Source of the DNA: Vulcanimicrobiota bacterium
GTDB lineage: Bacteria; Vulcanimicrobiota; Xenobia; Xenobiales; JADMJV01
Direction: 5' to 3'
DNA length: 64,000 nt
NCBI GenBank assembly: GCA_017307785.1
Contig: JAFKGI010000044.1
Location: 1-64,000, forward strand
This document shows positions 49,277-57,724 of the stretch, in pieces (within the stretch, counting starts at the first letter, position 1; every line of letters starts with the position of its first letter). A program made the position numbers and the translations under genes. The notes beneath the pieces are model-generated. The model saw only the letters and a list, made by a program, of their open reading frames with translations. It was not told where the DNA came from and made no database searches.

Positions 49277-49941
49277 GTCCGCAATTTCAGGAAAACGCGA
49301 CCTTGACCGTCTGCTCGATCGCGCACAACATCAACCAGATGCTGCAGGTCATCTCTCATTGTGCTGAGCTGCTTTCTGAAAGCTCCTCCTCGGACATCCT
49401 GAGCGACTTGCAAAGAGCCAATCAGGAAGCCGCTCGCTACACGGGTCAGTTGATGGCATTTGGCCAGGCCCAAAGCTCCGGGGAAATGCCTCTGATCGAT
49501 CTGTCGGAGCTCCTGCGCGACCTGGAGCCGCTGTTGCTCCGACTGGTGGGCGGTGCTGGCAAGTTGGAGATGTCCCTGGAGCAAGCGCTCGTCCGAGCAG
49601 ACGACAACGAACTACGTCAGATGGTGCTCAATCTGGTCATCAATGCGGCCGAGTCCTACGCCAACTCTTCAGGACCGGTGCGGATCTGGGTGCGCGGCCA
49701 GAACCAAGAAGCCGAACTGATCGTGCAAGATGAGGGCTGCGGCATAGCGCCCGAACTGGTGAATCAGATCTTCCGACCGTTTGTCTCCAGCAAACGGAAA
49801 AGCGGACGCGGACTGGGCTTGAGTCAAGTTTCGTCGACGGTTTCCCGCCATCGCGGTGCCCTGGACGTCGAGTCCCAGCCGGGTCGAGGAACCACCTTTC
49901 GGGTCCGATTACCTCAGGAGTGCAGATATTCCAAACCGTAG
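49273..49941 (+). CDS. Minimal histidine kinase, no sensor domain
   Basis: 222 residues. It starts with a short helix containing AHNINQMLQVISHCAELL, matching the AHDFNNLL-type HisKA box but with Asn19 after His18 instead of Asp/Glu. The ATPase has VLNLVINAAESY, DEGCGI and SGRGLGLS boxes, then FRVRLP. There is no membrane or PAS domain. It follows the receiver-Hpt gene directly (GTGA), suggesting they act as a pair. Its 3' end overlaps the NarL-type regulator on the other strand by 28 bases. Confidence 0.85.
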   Translation: MSPQFQENATLTVCSIAHNINQMLQVISHCAELLSESSSSDILSDLQRANQEAARYTGQLMAFGQAQSSGEMPLIDLSELLRDLEPLLLRLVGGAGKLEMSLEQALVRADDNELRQMVLNLVINAAESYANSSGPVRIWVRGQNQEAELIVQDEGCGIAPELVNQIFRPFVSSKRKSGRGLGLSQVSSTVSRHRGALDVESQPGRGTTFRVRLPQECRYSKP

Positions 49942-50483
49942 CGAATCAACTCCGAACGCTTGGAAAGATTTAGCTTGCGAGCCATGTTCGTGCGGTGTCG
50001 TTCCACCGTATGATAACTGATGTGACGTAACTCCGCGATCTCTTTCGAGGTGTGACCGGCGGTGATCAGACCGAGTATGTCCCGCTCCCGGTCTGTCAGT
50101 GGAGATCTATCCATGGACGCAGGCAGGTGCAGGGCTCTACGCATATATTCCAGCAGGCCATCCAAATCATTGCCCTTCACCAGATAGGCGTGGGCGCCGG
50201 CCTCCATGGCGCGGTGCCGCAAGTTGGGGCAGTCGTGCAGGCTCAGCACCACCACCGGCCGTCCCAGTCGAGCCAGACGTGGCAAAATCTCCAGTCCTGA
50301 TAAACCGGGAAGCTCCACGTCCAGCAGGATCAGATCCGGTCGGAGAGCGGTCAGCGACTCCAGGGCCTCCTCGGCGCTACTGGCTTCTCCACAGATATCG
50401 ACTCCCGGCAGGCGCCGAGCGACGGCCTTGAGGCCTTCGCGCACAACGGCATGGTCATCAATGACAAAAACGGATTTCGGCAT
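49914..50483 (-). CDS. NarL/LuxR-family response regulator
   Basis: 189 residues. Receiver with IDDHAVVREGLK and Asp55 (LILLDVELPGLSGLE) and Lys in YLVKGNDL. DNA-binding helix-turn-helix at about 127-189: LTDRERDILGLITAGHTSKE and TVERHRTNMARKL. Head-to-head with the NarX-like kinase gene at 50621, its likely partner. An ATGGTG/CACCAT hairpin surrounds the start codon (50482-50499), and no ribosome-binding site is seen. Confidence 0.95.
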   Translation of the reverse strand: MPKSVFVIDDHAVVREGLKAVARRLPGVDICGEASSAEEALESLTALRPDLILLDVELPGLSGLEILPRLARLGRPVVVLSLHDCPNLRHRAMEAGAHAYLVKGNDLDGLLEYMRRALHLPASMDRSPLTDRERDILGLITAGHTSKEIAELRHISYHTVERHRTNMARKLNLSKRSELIRYGLEYLHS

Positions 50484-50499
50484 GGTGGTTTTTCACCAT
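50482..50499 (-). promoter_or_regulatory. Hairpin over the start codon of the NarL-type regulator
   Basis: ATGGTG (50482-50487) and CACCAT (50494-50499) form a 6-bp stem that includes two bases of the ATG and the sequence upstream of it. It could mask the translation start. A TATATAAC run 15-20 bases further upstream could be the -10. Confidence 0.35.
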
Positions 50500-50620
50500 C
50501 TGTTATATACCAGACCCTGGATTCGCGACAACCACAAGGACGTGGCGGGTTCCTGGGATATACAGCGAAGCAAATCAAAGTATGCTGGCCTGTGGTCAAT
50601 TTGACTGTTAGTGGTCCGCT

Positions 50621-52207
50621 TTGAACCTGGGGTTGGATTCTCGCTGCGAATTCTGCTTTGGCGACGAAGGCCGAGCCCGACTGGCCCGGCGACTGGAGTC
50701 CCGCCTCCGCTCCTGTTTGCCGCAACCGGCAGCGGTTTGGTGGCCCTGCCCGGCGGGGCTGCATCGCCTGGAGTTAGGCTGGCCAGAGGCAACTCTCCCC
50801 CACCATCATCAGGGCGAGGGCCACTGGCTTCGGCTTGGGCCCTGCCACGTGGTGACGGCGCTCCAGCAAATCCCGGATCAAGGCCCGTTGGTCTCGGGGC
50901 TCCTGGAAGACTTGCGGTCTCTTTGGTCGCATTCCGCGCCTTCCGAAATCCACTACTGCCTGACCCGCGACCTTAGAGTGCTTTACTGCAGCCCCAGCTA
51001 CGAACGCCTCATGGGCGCCAGCCTTGGTGATCTGTGGGCAGATACCACCAGCTTTCTGGCCCACATCCACCCGGAAGACAGAGAGGGGGTCCTGAGCCGG
51101 ATGCATCGGTTGAGCGATGCTCGTAGCGGACTCTGCACACAAGTCTTTCGCGCCGGAGAGACCGGAAATTGGCAGTGGTTTTCCGCCGGTTCCAATGCCG
51201 TGGACGAGTTTATCTTGGGGCAGTGCCGTCCGGTTCCCGAACCGCAAGGCCATTGGACCCGCCGCCTGGCCGATTGGGAACAAAACTTCGATACTAGCCT
51301 GGCCTTCGGCTCTTTGGACTGGAACAGCCGAACCATCCAGTGGATCAGTCCGCGTGGAATCCATCTGCAGACGGTATCTCTTAGCCCCTGGAGCAGCCTG
51401 AACCCTACACAGTTGGAGCTACCAGGCCTGGCACGGGAATTGGCCCAACTGCTACCGGAGAGAGTCGCCGCCGTCTACGCGCTGCCCGGTCAACCCGTGC
51501 CAGGACTGCTAGCCTGCAGTCAGGATGCTCCCGTCTTGCCCGGTCTGGCTCGCATTTGCGCCTGGACCCTGGAAGAGCCGGGCTATCGCCCTCAGCCGGA
51601 GCGCATGGCCGAACTGCGGGACCAGTTGTGGAAGTCCGTGGCTCGGGAGCTCCACGACGAACTAGGTCAGTTGCTGACCGCCTGCAAACTGCAAACCCAG
51701 TTGATCGACGGCAATCGAACGACGGTGCAAAACCTCAGTGAACTTCTCGACCAGGCCCTGGACGGTACGCGTCGGGTGGCCTGGCGCCTGCGCTCGATGC
51801 AGCTAGAACCGGAAGATTTCATGGAGCTGGCCCGCCGTCGCGCCAAAGAGATCGAGAAGGCCACCGCCCTCCGGATCAGCATTCAAGATCGCCTTCCACA
51901 TCACCGAATCCCTACGGAACATCAGGCCACTTTAGGGCAAATCGCCCAGGAATGCCTGACCAACTGCCTGCGCCATTCTCAGGCCCAAACCATTGAAGTG
52001 GTGTGTTGGGCGGAAAGCGACTGGCTCTATCTTCGAGTGGGGGATGATGGCCGGGGCTGCGGAGGTCCGCCGGTTGCCGGCATGGGCCTCACAGGCATCG
52101 CCGAACGTCTGCAACTGCTCGGCGGCAGCCTGAGCATTGAGAGCTCTCCCAGCAACGGGTTTCAGCTGACCGCCTCGCTCCCATGGGTTCCGCCTCCGCC
52201 CGGCTGA
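50621..52207 (+). CDS. NarX-like sensor histidine kinase (HisKA_3)
   Basis: 528 residues from a TTG start. The N-terminal 110 residues contain two Cys and many Trp/Leu (SRCEFCFGDEG), a possible ligand-sensing region. A PAS domain lies at about 115-210 (VLYCSPSYERLMGASL). The HisKA_3 box RELHDELGQLL carries His345, and the ATPase has IAQECLTNCLRHS, DDGRGCGG and GMGLTGIAERLQLLGG. No membrane segment seen. Divergent from the NarL-type regulator, with TATGCT 40 bases upstream (50581-50586). Confidence 0.92.
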   Translation: MNLGLDSRCEFCFGDEGRARLARRLESRLRSCLPQPAAVWWPCPAGLHRLELGWPEATLPHHHQGEGHWLRLGPCHVVTALQQIPDQGPLVSGLLEDLRSLWSHSAPSEIHYCLTRDLRVLYCSPSYERLMGASLGDLWADTTSFLAHIHPEDREGVLSRMHRLSDARSGLCTQVFRAGETGNWQWFSAGSNAVDEFILGQCRPVPEPQGHWTRRLADWEQNFDTSLAFGSLDWNSRTIQWISPRGIHLQTVSLSPWSSLNPTQLELPGLARELAQLLPERVAAVYALPGQPVPGLLACSQDAPVLPGLARICAWTLEEPGYRPQPERMAELRDQLWKSVARELHDELGQLLTACKLQTQLIDGNRTTVQNLSELLDQALDGTRRVAWRLRSMQLEPEDFMELARRRAKEIEKATALRISIQDRLPHHRIPTEHQATLGQIAQECLTNCLRHSQAQTIEVVCWAESDWLYLRVGDDGRGCGGPPVAGMGLTGIAERLQLLGGSLSIESSPSNGFQLTASLPWVPPPPG

Positions 52208-52251
52208 TTCGGCAACCTTCCGTTGTCCTGCCAACGACTAGAACGAGGAAC

Positions 52252-53319
52252 TCATTCGGACAGCTCCAAAACAATGCCAGGGAAAGTCGGCGGCGCACCG
52301 CGTCGCGGCTGCGGCCCCATGAGCCAGCGCAGCAGGTCGGTGTAGAAGGCAAACAACGGGATTTGCTCGGCCACCCGACTGCGCAATTGGGTGCGACGCT
52401 GACGAAAACTCTCGTGGCTATCCTGATTCAGGCGCTGGAGCTCCCGAAAGTAGCTATGCATGGATTGCACCTGAATCTCAAAGGTGCTGTCCCACCACTG
52501 CACCACCGACTTGAGCGCCTTCCAGCCGCTCCGTTTGCAATGGCCGGTCTGATAGTTCTTGGTTTCCAACCACTGCAGCGAATGAGTGGTCAGCTGCCAA
52601 GGAACCTGGGCGTCTTTCAGTTCCTCCTCGCTCCACTCTCGCTCGCTCAGTCGCAAGAGCAAGGAGTCTGCGGCTGGTCCGTCGGTAACGATAAACTTCA
52701 GGCCGAAAATGTCTTTGACGAAGCGGCTCAATTCGCAAAGCTTCTTGTCGCGGGCGACCAGCTGATCCAACTCGAAGATCTCGTCGACGACCTTGTTCCA
52801 AACCTCTTGCTCCCCTTTGATTCGACTGGTCAGCTTGAGGATACCGGTGCCCCGGTCCTCTTCTGGTGAATACTCTACCAGGTTCGCGATCAGACGGGCC
52901 CGGGCAAAAACCGACCGACCTTCCAGCCGGAAACCAAGCCGGTCAATCTTTCGGCGGGCTAATTCGCTGTCAGTCACTGCATAAAGGGTCTGCGGGTCGA
53001 TCGTTTCGCCCAGTAGAAAGCGCTCCCGCGTCTCCACCACCTCGCCGACCAACTGACTGCGCACCTCATAGGGACCGCAGAAGTAGGTCTGAGCGATCAA
53101 GCCGCATAGCCGGTGCAATTTGGACTGACCCCGACGCATAGCCCGGTCGAAGTCCTCGCGAGTGCAGCGCAGCTCGGCAAGCGAGAAATGCAGGGCGTGA
53201 GTGCGCTCTGGATGCGACTGCACCCGTTGCCTCACGCGCTGTAACTGCTCGATGAGACGCTGTACCCTGGCGGACTGCATCACCATGGAAAGGGGAGAAT
53301 CTGCAAAAGCCACGCACAT
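52252..53319 (-). CDS. RelA/SpoT-fold nucleotidyltransferase-like protein (divergent)
   Basis: 355 residues. The N-terminal 150 residues are helical. From about 170 the order of motifs matches the RelA/SpoT synthetase fold: SRIKGEQEVWNKV (for RxKxxxSxxxK), FVKDIFGLKFIV (for DIxGxRxIV), ETKNYQTGHCKRSGWKALK (for K-NGYxSLH) and FEIQVQSMHSY (for EIQIRT, Glu281). The His of SLH is Lys270. A (p)ppGpp synthetase or a related nucleotide pyrophosphokinase is a possibility, not a demonstrated role. AAGGAGG is 4 bases before the ATG. Confidence 0.55.
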   Translation of the reverse strand: MCVAFADSPLSMVMQSARVQRLIEQLQRVRQRVQSHPERTHALHFSLAELRCTREDFDRAMRRGQSKLHRLCGLIAQTYFCGPYEVRSQLVGEVVETRERFLLGETIDPQTLYAVTDSELARRKIDRLGFRLEGRSVFARARLIANLVEYSPEEDRGTGILKLTSRIKGEQEVWNKVVDEIFELDQLVARDKKLCELSRFVKDIFGLKFIVTDGPAADSLLLRLSEREWSEEELKDAQVPWQLTTHSLQWLETKNYQTGHCKRSGWKALKSVVQWWDSTFEIQVQSMHSYFRELQRLNQDSHESFRQRRTQLRSRVAEQIPLFAFYTDLLRWLMGPQPRRGAPPTFPGIVLELSE

Positions 53320-53328
53320 ATACCCTCC

Positions 53329-54810
53329 TTAGAAACGAAGGATCGCGTCCATCGAGAAACTGGTCTGGTCGGCCCGCCTGCCGTTGTCGTAGGGGGTCAC
53401 GCCCGCTCGGAAGGCCTTCTCGTAGCGAATCTCCGGGCGAATCGTAATCAGCGGGGAGAAGCGGTGGGTGTAGCCCAGCGTCAGACTGCCGAAAGCGGTG
53501 CCGAAACCGGTGCGCATGCCCACCGGGTCGTTCAGGTAGTCCGCACGGAAAGTAAAGTAGCTTTGGTCGGACACCTTGAAGTTGGTGTAGCTGACAATGC
53601 CCAGGGCACCCGCTTCTCCAGGAATGGGCGTGCCCGGACCGGTCAGTCGGTAAGCCGAGATCGGTGGCCCGTAATTGACTCGGCCGCCGGTCAAGCCGTT
53701 GCGGAAGTATTCATAGTAGACCTCAGTCATCATATTCACATCGTCGTTGAACTTGTGGCTCCAGGTGCCGACAAAATGGTTCAGTTGATCGCTGCCGACG
53801 TTATAGTTGGAACCATTGATAGCGTTGACACCCGCCCAGATCGAATCGTTGTTGTCGTCCGAAACCCAGCGCACCATGGCGCCGCCGTTGAGCCGGGAGG
53901 CCTTGTCGGGCACTACCACGTCATTGCCGCCGTGGACCTGGAACATCATCGACCAGTTGTCGTCGAGCTTGATGTCGGCCTTGACCCCGGTAAAGGTGTA
54001 GGGGTCAACGGTGAACATCAGCGAGTGGGTGAAGAGCAGGTTACTGGGCGAAGTCTGAGCCTCAATGTCGGCGGGAGAAATGTAGCGCCCCAAGGTCAGC
54101 ACCATGCCGTCCGCCACTTCGGGAATGTAGACCTGAGCATAGAGTTCGACCGGATCAAAGCCGTAGAGCTGGTTGTTGTTGAGCAATTGATTGCTGAACA
54201 TACCCTTGGCAGTGGTGAAACGGTAGTCGGAGCCATACATCATGGTGGCCCGGAAGCCGACATCCCAGTGATCCGTTTGCACCGTATCCACAGGACGCTC
54301 GACGCGGATCACTCCCTGATTGAACATCACCGAATTCGACTGCACGTTGTAGGACAGCGGAAAGTTGGATTCGCGCGAACTGGAGAAACCGACCGAGGGA
54401 TTGACCCAGCCGTAGACCCGGATGTCGGCGTCTTTCAAGGCGGGAATGGCGTCCCAGAGCGCCTCGTTGAGCGGATAGATCGGAGTGGTGTCAGGCACGC
54501 CGATGGTGGGTCCGATATATTCGTTGAGTGCAAAGACATCATCCAGCGGCTGCGGTTTGGCCCGACGTTTGCGGGTAGTGGGCGCGGTTGCTTCTTCGGG
54601 AGGCGGTGTGCTTTCGGGTAACGGAGAGGACTCGACCGGTTCCCAGGTGAGTTGCTGATTGCGCACTGCCCGCCAATCCACCTCACGCCAGGGAGAAGCT
54701 GACTGCACCACAATCGATGGCCCCAGGTCAGCTTGGGGCTCGCACCAGGCCTCGACGGGGAATCCGGCCAACGCCACCGGCGCGAGTAGAAATGCGCGAG
54801 TACGCAACAT
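53329..54810 (-). CDS. OmpL-like outer-membrane porin (BBP2 family)
   Basis: 493 residues. Signal peptide about 1-25. A Pro/Glu/Thr-rich linker is followed by a beta-barrel whose strands include VGFRATMMYGSDYRF, VYIPEVADGMVLTLGRYIS, TFTGVKADIKLDDNWSMMF and FTFRADYLNDPVGMRTGFG, typical of BBP2 porins; it ends FSMDAILRF with a C-terminal Phe. It forms a channel in the outer membrane. Lies 9 bases downstream of the RelA/SpoT-like gene's start, so transcription of the porin reads into that gene. Confidence 0.85.
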   Translation of the reverse strand: MLRTRAFLLAPVALAGFPVEAWCEPQADLGPSIVVQSASPWREVDWRAVRNQQLTWEPVESSPLPESTPPPEEATAPTTRKRRAKPQPLDDVFALNEYIGPTIGVPDTTPIYPLNEALWDAIPALKDADIRVYGWVNPSVGFSSSRESNFPLSYNVQSNSVMFNQGVIRVERPVDTVQTDHWDVGFRATMMYGSDYRFTTAKGMFSNQLLNNNQLYGFDPVELYAQVYIPEVADGMVLTLGRYISPADIEAQTSPSNLLFTHSLMFTVDPYTFTGVKADIKLDDNWSMMFQVHGGNDVVVPDKASRLNGGAMVRWVSDDNNDSIWAGVNAINGSNYNVGSDQLNHFVGTWSHKFNDDVNMMTEVYYEYFRNGLTGGRVNYGPPISAYRLTGPGTPIPGEAGALGIVSYTNFKVSDQSYFTFRADYLNDPVGMRTGFGTAFGSLTLGYTHRFSPLITIRPEIRYEKAFRAGVTPYDNGRRADQTSFSMDAILRF

Positions 54811-54910
54811 CAGGGGTTACCTCGGTCTCGAAAGATGCCCTCATCCTATCGAGACCCGGTAAAGTCGAGATCAAAGCCCCCCGGGAAGGGCTAACGAAAA
54901 CGTCAAGACT

Positions 54911-55498
54911 TTAGCCGAAAACGTCCTGCAATCGGTCCCAGCCGCGGCCGATGGCGCTGCCGGCATCTTTCGCAAAGTCGGCGACCTCTTCGCGATACTC
55001 CCAGCCGTATTTCACCGCGGTGGCGCCAGCAGCCACTCCCAGAGCGATGGCGGCCACGGGAGCTCCGACACCGGTCGCACCGGCCCCGGCCGCGACCATG
55101 ACGGCACCCGAAGCCAGAGCTCCCATGCTTCCAGAGATGATGTTGTCACGACCCTCTTCGGTTTTGCCCTGAGCGACTTTGCGAATTCCGTTAGCGGCCT
55201 CGGCTCCCCCTAGCGCCAGACCGAGATACCCCGTTCCCTTCGCTAACACGGGCGCGGCCTTGGTGGCGAAGTTGACTGCCTTGGCGACCGGGCTGAAGCG
55301 AGCGAGACCATTGGCGCCCTTGGCCGCGTTTCCCAGTCCGGCCAACTCCTGACCGGTGGTGGCCGCGTTGGCTCCCAGCACCAGGTCGGCCACGGCGGTG
55401 GCTCGAGTCGAAGTGCTCAGGCCCTGAGCTGCTCGCTTGGCCTGATAGGCATATTTGGCCGTGTTGGCCGCTCCGGCTGCGTCGCGAAAGGCATCCAT
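54911..55498 (-). CDS. Ala/Gly-rich hydrophobic protein, unknown
   Basis: 195 residues from an ATG with GAGGAG 10 bases before it; an earlier TTG in the same frame has no site. The chain is Ala/Gly-rich with a polar N-terminal helix (AFRDAAGAANTAKYAYQAKR), a hydrophobic middle (LALGGAEAANGI, GALASGAVMVAAGAGATGVGAP) and a basic end. The repeated small residues suggest membrane-inserting helices like those of toxin or pore segments. No signal peptide; no family recognised. Confidence 0.5.
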   Translation of the reverse strand: MDAFRDAAGAANTAKYAYQAKRAAQGLSTSTRATAVADLVLGANAATTGQELAGLGNAAKGANGLARFSPVAKAVNFATKAAPVLAKGTGYLGLALGGAEAANGIRKVAQGKTEEGRDNIISGSMGALASGAVMVAAGAGATGVGAPVAAIALGVAAGATAVKYGWEYREEVADFAKDAGSAIGRGWDRLQDVFG

Positions 55499-55579
55499 GT
55501 TCAGCAAGCTCCTCTTCTAGTTAGGGGACACCTTGGCGACTTTCTTGATGCGTCCTTTATTGCTTTCTACGTTTAACAA

Positions 55580-56146
55580 TTATGTAAGCAATTGAGCCAG
55601 ACGCAACCTCAGCAGTTCCACGCGCCGCCCTGCCTCCTCGGCATCGGAGTCCACCAGTTGGAGAGCTTCTTCAAAGGCCAGGCCGAAGTGTTGCAAATGC
55701 GCGGAGAACTCCGCCATTGCCCAGTCGAAGTCTTCTTCGTCCGAGCGCTGACTCTGTTCCAGTACCCGGGTCCAGAGACTGCCCGGCAGGTCGCTGGAAG
55801 TCGCGTGCATCTCGATCCGCTTCAAACGGCCACGCAAACCCGCGTATTCCTCTTCGCCTTTTTCGAAAAGCAAGCGGGCCAAACGAAGAGGTCCGGGATG
55901 GCCGGACTCCAGGAAGTTTCTCAACTCGTCCAGCGCGTAGTGCATCAGGCAGAAGGCGTCGCCCACTCCGTCCGCCAGTTGGGCTTCGAGTTCCGGCAAA
56001 TCTTGCGAAGCCGCCTCGAGTTCTTGGGAAAGCTGGCGCTGCGCGGAGTCCAATTGAACTCGTACGGCATCCAGTTGTTGACTGCTCAGTTCCCCCGCCT
56101 CGGCCTTCGCCAGCAGCGGCTCGGCCAGGTTAGAACGTTCACTCAT
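55580..56146 (-). CDS. Helical coiled-coil protein, unknown
   Basis: About 188 residues, almost entirely helical with heptad-like Leu/Ala spacing (LDSAQRQLSQELEAASQDLPEL is one stretch), acidic, no signal peptide. It starts at MSERSNLAEPLL; a GTG two codons upstream is also possible. No ribosome-binding site is visible. No domain recognised. Confidence 0.55.
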   Translation of the reverse strand: MSERSNLAEPLLAKAEAGELSSQQLDAVRVQLDSAQRQLSQELEAASQDLPELEAQLADGVGDAFCLMHYALDELRNFLESGHPGPLRLARLLFEKGEEEYAGLRGRLKRIEMHATSSDLPGSLWTRVLEQSQRSDEEDFDWAMAEFSAHLQHFGLAFEEALQLVDSDAEEAGRRVELLRLRLAQLLT

Positions 56147-56260
56147 CCACACAGCGTGCGCTGCCTATTTTAGCAATCCTGCAAATAACCACGGGATGGA
56201 TCGGAGACTTTCTTGACCTTGCCGCCCGTCCCATTGCCGTCCACTTGACGCCTCAGGCGC

Positions 56261-56272
56261 CATGCTCAGTTT
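56261..56272 (+). promoter_or_regulatory. -10 element of a leaderless promoter (small membrane protein)
   Basis: CATGCT (56261-56266) plus CAGTTT and then ATG at 56273; 6-base gap, no ribosome-binding site. Confidence 0.4.
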
Positions 56273-56404
56273 ATGCACGACGGACTGTTTTTATTCTGCT
56301 TACTGCTCTTTCTGACCGGCTGGGGCTTCTACATGCATAGCCTCGACGGCGCGCCGATTCCGCCCAAGGACCCGGAAACCTGGCCCCAGACCCCGTTCGC
56401 CTGA
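56273..56404 (+). CDS. Small single-pass membrane protein
   Basis: 43 residues: MHDGLFLFCLLLFLTGWGFY forms one hydrophobic helix, followed by a Pro-rich polar tail (DGAPIPPKDPETWPQTPFA). It is too short for automated gene calling but has its own -10-like box with leaderless spacing. No homologue recognised. It lies between the coiled-coil gene and the second porin; the 100 bases to the porin hold an operator-like inverted repeat. Confidence 0.5.
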   Translation: MHDGLFLFCLLLFLTGWGFYMHSLDGAPIPPKDPETWPQTPFA

Positions 56405-56464
56405 CGCTCCTTTAGATATTCTTGAGTCCGGCGGTCCACAACTTGAGGCGCTCTTAACGGAAAT

Positions 56465-56490
56465 TGGACTATTTCTGAATCGATAGTCCA
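56465..56490. promoter_or_regulatory. Inverted repeat upstream of the porin, operator candidate
   Basis: TGGACTAT (56465-56472) and ATAGTCCA (56483-56490) are 8-bp arms around 10 bases, 15 bases before the porin start. The TGGAC/GTCCA half-sites recall the palindromes at 6494-6524. Confidence 0.45.
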
Positions 56491-56505
56491 TCCGCCGGAG
56501 GTTTC

Positions 56506-57645
56506 GTGCGTTCTCTTATAGCTCTGGCCTGGCCGGCCATGGTCTGGGCCCAATCTCCCGGCAGCTGCCTGGTCGTCAACGAACCCGAACCGACCCTGGA
56601 GAAAGATTCGGCCGAATCGCTGCACCCGGTGCAAGGCCCGGAGTTCGTCTTCAAAGGCTTCGCCGCCACCAGCTACAACCTGAACTTCCCTCAACCGGCC
56701 AACAGCCGCAACGGCGTTCGCGGCTACGCTCTGGATGACCGCAAGCTCAAGTTGGACGGCCTGAACCTCGACTTCGAGTATGGACTGAGCGGCGACGATC
56801 AGGTCGGTTTCCGCCTCGACACCGTGCTCGGCGGTAGTTACCCCCGCATCGACTCGGCAGGTGGACTCTTCCGAAATGCCTACACGGGCTACACCAATAC
56901 CGACTTCGACATCCGCCAGGCCTTCGTGCGTTATTCCGTCGATCCCGATCTCTTCATCGATGCCGGCAAATTCGCCACCCACGTAGGCTACGAAATCATG
57001 CCGGGAGTGGACGGCAAGAATCCTCACGGGACCCCCGCTTACGGCTACACTTTCAACCCGTTCACCCACACCGGAGTGCGCGTGAACTACAACGTTAACG
57101 AACAGCTCTCGGTCCTTGGGATGGTCGTTCTGGGCGCCGACAACTTCCAAGACACCAATCGCTCGGTTTCTTTTGGAGGACAGGTGAACTGGCATCCGAC
57201 GGCCGACTTTTCACTGGTCTTCAACGTGCTGGACGGGCCCGAGCGGGCCTACAACGACTACGACCGGCGCCGCTACTACGACATCGTGGCCAATTACAAA
57301 GTTTGTAGTGAGGTCAACCTGGGTCTGCATGCCTTCACCTCCACCGAGGAAGGCCTCGCTCCCTCGAGCGGCAGTGCCTGGGTCAACGGGATGTCCTTGT
57401 ATGTGCAGACTCAATTGTCGGATCGCTTCTTCCTGAACCTGCGCCAGGAATTCTACAACGACCCTTTTGGCATCCGCAGCGGCAACCCGGCCCACATTCG
57501 CGCCCTCACCCTGACGCCCGAATACCGCATCACCCCCGAGTGGGCCGTACGCCTGGACGTCCGCTTCGACAAGTCCAGCACCCCTATCTTTGAGGGTCGC
57601 AACTACCAGAAATCGCTGTTCTTTCAACAAACTCTGAAGTTCTGA
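56506..57645 (+). CDS. OmpL-like outer-membrane porin (BBP2 family)
   Basis: 379 residues from a GTG start with GGAGG 5 bases before it. Signal peptide (MRSLIALAWPAMVWA). The barrel carries FDIRQAFVRYSVDPDLFIDAGKF-like strands (split across two turns), HVGYEIMPGV, THTGVRVNYNVNEQLSVLGM, FFLNLRQEFYNDPFGIRSGN and a terminal LKF, all typical of BBP2 proteins. It is a diverged relative of the porin at 53329. An outer-membrane channel; a possible operator lies just upstream. Confidence 0.87.
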   Translation: MRSLIALAWPAMVWAQSPGSCLVVNEPEPTLEKDSAESLHPVQGPEFVFKGFAATSYNLNFPQPANSRNGVRGYALDDRKLKLDGLNLDFEYGLSGDDQVGFRLDTVLGGSYPRIDSAGGLFRNAYTGYTNTDFDIRQAFVRYSVDPDLFIDAGKFATHVGYEIMPGVDGKNPHGTPAYGYTFNPFTHTGVRVNYNVNEQLSVLGMVVLGADNFQDTNRSVSFGGQVNWHPTADFSLVFNVLDGPERAYNDYDRRRYYDIVANYKVCSEVNLGLHAFTSTEEGLAPSSGSAWVNGMSLYVQTQLSDRFFLNLRQEFYNDPFGIRSGNPAHIRALTLTPEYRITPEWAVRLDVRFDKSSTPIFEGRNYQKSLFFQQTLKF

Positions 57646-57724
57646 GCCCTTTGACCGCTCCTTGACCTTGTCCAGTCTGTCCCCGAGGTTTTATTGACTG
57701 CCTAAAAGCTACGCTGGTCAGGCG

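Noticed and set aside
53464..54621. Plus-strand open frame of 385 codons opposite the porin
   Set aside because: His/Val-rich mirror of a beta-barrel gene; no start signal.
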